From Bacteriovorax sp. UBA1852 (lineage in GTDB: Bacteria > Bdellovibrionota > Bacteriovoracia > Bacteriovoracales > Bacteriovoracaceae): a stretch of 6,489 nt of DNA. The notes below the pieces were generated by a model. That model was not told the origin of the DNA, ran no database searches, and saw nothing but the letters and a program-made list of their open reading frames with translations. Location: NCBI GenBank assembly GCA_002338505.1, contig DDIK01000183.1:1-6489 (forward strand), given 5' to 3'. Numbering within the stretch: position 1 is the stretch's first letter; every line of letters begins with the position of its first letter. The position numbers and the translations under genes are program-made. Shown piece after piece: positions 5,597-6,489 of this stretch.

Positions 5597-6489
5597 ATGA
5601 CACCATTTTATCAACTATTTTTAGCATCTTTTGTTCTGTCGTCCTGTCTTGTCTTTTGCTTACGACAGGTCAGAAAAACAGACTTTGACTTTAAGAAGTA
5701 CTTCGTTGTTTATTCGGGTAAGTCTGACTCGGGCGCTCAACTACTCGGAGGATTACCTATATCGCTTGCAATACTCGCATCAATTTTCTTTGTTTCTTTT
5801 TTTGATTTTGAGTGGAGAGTTACAAAATTATTATTAGGCTCTTTCTTCTTTAGTTCTTCAATTATTATTGGCTATGGGTACTTGGATGATCGCTTTGAAC
5901 TTAGGCCTGTTGTGAAATTATTTTCTCAATTAATTTCTGTTTTTACATTTGCTGTCGTAAATTCTCTTGTACTTGGAGATTATTTTTCAACGATCATGTT
6001 TATCGGATTGATGTTTTATGGAATAGGTGTCTTAAATGGTACAAATCTTCTTGATGGACTGGATATGATGACAGTGAAGATTTCAGGTATGGTTTATCTC
6101 TCTTATGCATTCCTAGGATACTTATATGGATCAGACACAGTCTTTAATTATTCACTCTTATTCTTTGCATGTCTTTTACCTTTTACTTTTTATAATAAGT
6201 ATCCCTCGAAGATGCATTTAGGTGAAATAGGGGGGACATTTATAGGTATGTCATATCTCTTTCTTTTCACGGCGTCTTTTAAAGATATAAGGATAAATAG
6301 AAACTATGTAGATGCATTTCTTCTTTGTATCTTACCCGCTACTATCTCTATGGCCGAAGTGGGAATCTCATTTATCAGAAGAATTTATAGAGGTAAGTCA
6401 CCTTTTATAGGTGATCGATTTCATCTCCATCAACTCTTTAGAAATTACTATGAGCTATCTGTACCAACAACAACCAATGTTTTAGCATT
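5597..6489 (+). CDS. WecA/MraY-superfamily polyprenyl-phosphate sugar-1-phosphate transferase, 3' end cut off
   Basis: Integral inner-membrane enzyme expected to transfer a HexNAc-1-phosphate from a UDP-sugar to undecaprenyl phosphate, the first step of lipid-linked glycan assembly. 297 codons are visible and the frame stays open to the edge; family members are about 320-370 residues. About nine hydrophobic segments are visible (near 4-23, 46-70, 77-96, 106-128, 130-148, 160-177, 183-201, 208-228, 239-260). Family motifs in order: LLGGLPISLA (49-58); GYLDDRFELRPVVKLFSQ (94-111), with the Asp pair 97-98; NGTNLLDGLD (147-156), matching NxxNxxDGxD; MHLGEIGGTFIG (206-217); RGKSPFIGDRFHLHQLF (265-281), matching the cytoplasmic HxH loop. 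Oddities are Glu210 where the family has Asp in GDxGS, G-G in place of G-S, MMT after DGLD, and HLHQ for HLHH. WecA/WbpL-like is more likely than MraY, given the HLH loop. Divergent from the operon, 115 bases away. The exact sugar is unknown. Confidence 0.9.
   Translation, partial: MTPFYQLFLASFVLSSCLVFCLRQVRKTDFDFKKYFVVYSGKSDSGAQLLGGLPISLAILASIFFVSFFDFEWRVTKLLLGSFFFSSSIIIGYGYLDDRFELRPVVKLFSQLISVFTFAVVNSLVLGDYFSTIMFIGLMFYGIGVLNGTNLLDGLDMMTVKISGMVYLSYAFLGYLYGSDTVFNYSLLFFACLLPFTFYNKYPSKMHLGEIGGTFIGMSYLFLFTASFKDIRINRNYVDAFLLCILPATISMAEVGISFIRRIYRGKSPFIGDRFHLHQLFRNYYELSVPTTTNVLA

Noticed and set aside
5631..5837. Plus-strand open frame of 68 codons
   Set aside because: It is out of frame within the WecA/MraY-type gene, whose own frame carries all the family motifs.

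Overview
This is an A+T-rich bacterial window that encodes surface-polysaccharide assembly. It holds three GT4 glycosyltransferases, one GT2 glycosyltransferase, a membrane sugar-phosphate transferase of the WecA/MraY superfamily, and a degenerate HD-GYP regulatory protein. No ribosomal RNA, tRNA, mobile element or CRISPR array is visible. The low GC, the purine-rich AAGG/GGAGG ribosome binding sites and a REC-like/HD-GYP protein with an unconventional HD-GYP domain would fit a Gram-negative predator-type lineage such as Bacteriovoracaceae/Halobacteriovorax (Bdellovibrionota). That placement is inference from style, not from a marker gene.

Layout. A plus-strand GT4 gene enters from the left edge, lacks its N-terminus, and ends at 1019. 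It runs tail-to-tail, with a 34-base overlap, into a minus-strand cluster of four genes (5481 down to 986). In transcription order these are a REC-like/HD-GYP protein, a GT4 with the GSGTRLK signature, a GT2, and a WaaG-like GT4. Every junction overlaps (1, 4 and 44 bases), so the four are almost certainly one translationally coupled operon. The first and last genes both appear to start at TTG. A 115-base divergent intergenic region (5482-5596) separates the operon from a plus-strand WecA/MraY-type transferase gene that runs off the right edge. No stretch over 300 bases lacks a gene.

How they may work together. The WecA-like enzyme would place the first sugar-phosphate on undecaprenyl phosphate. 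The soluble or peripheral glycosyltransferases would then extend the glycan on the cytoplasmic face. No flippase, polymerase or ligase lies in the window, so the pathway (O-antigen, capsule or exopolysaccharide) cannot be settled here. The unusual element is the operon head: an HD-GYP protein whose receiver-like domain has Glu for the phospho-acceptor Asp and whose HD motif reads AD. It looks more like a nucleotide-sensing or scaffold pseudoenzyme than an active c-di-GMP phosphodiesterase, and it is hard-wired to glycosyltransferase expression. Other points are a divergent transferase with GEIGG in place of GDxGS, a large dyad that both convergent genes use as their 3' end, and an operator-like repeat in the divergent promoter region.
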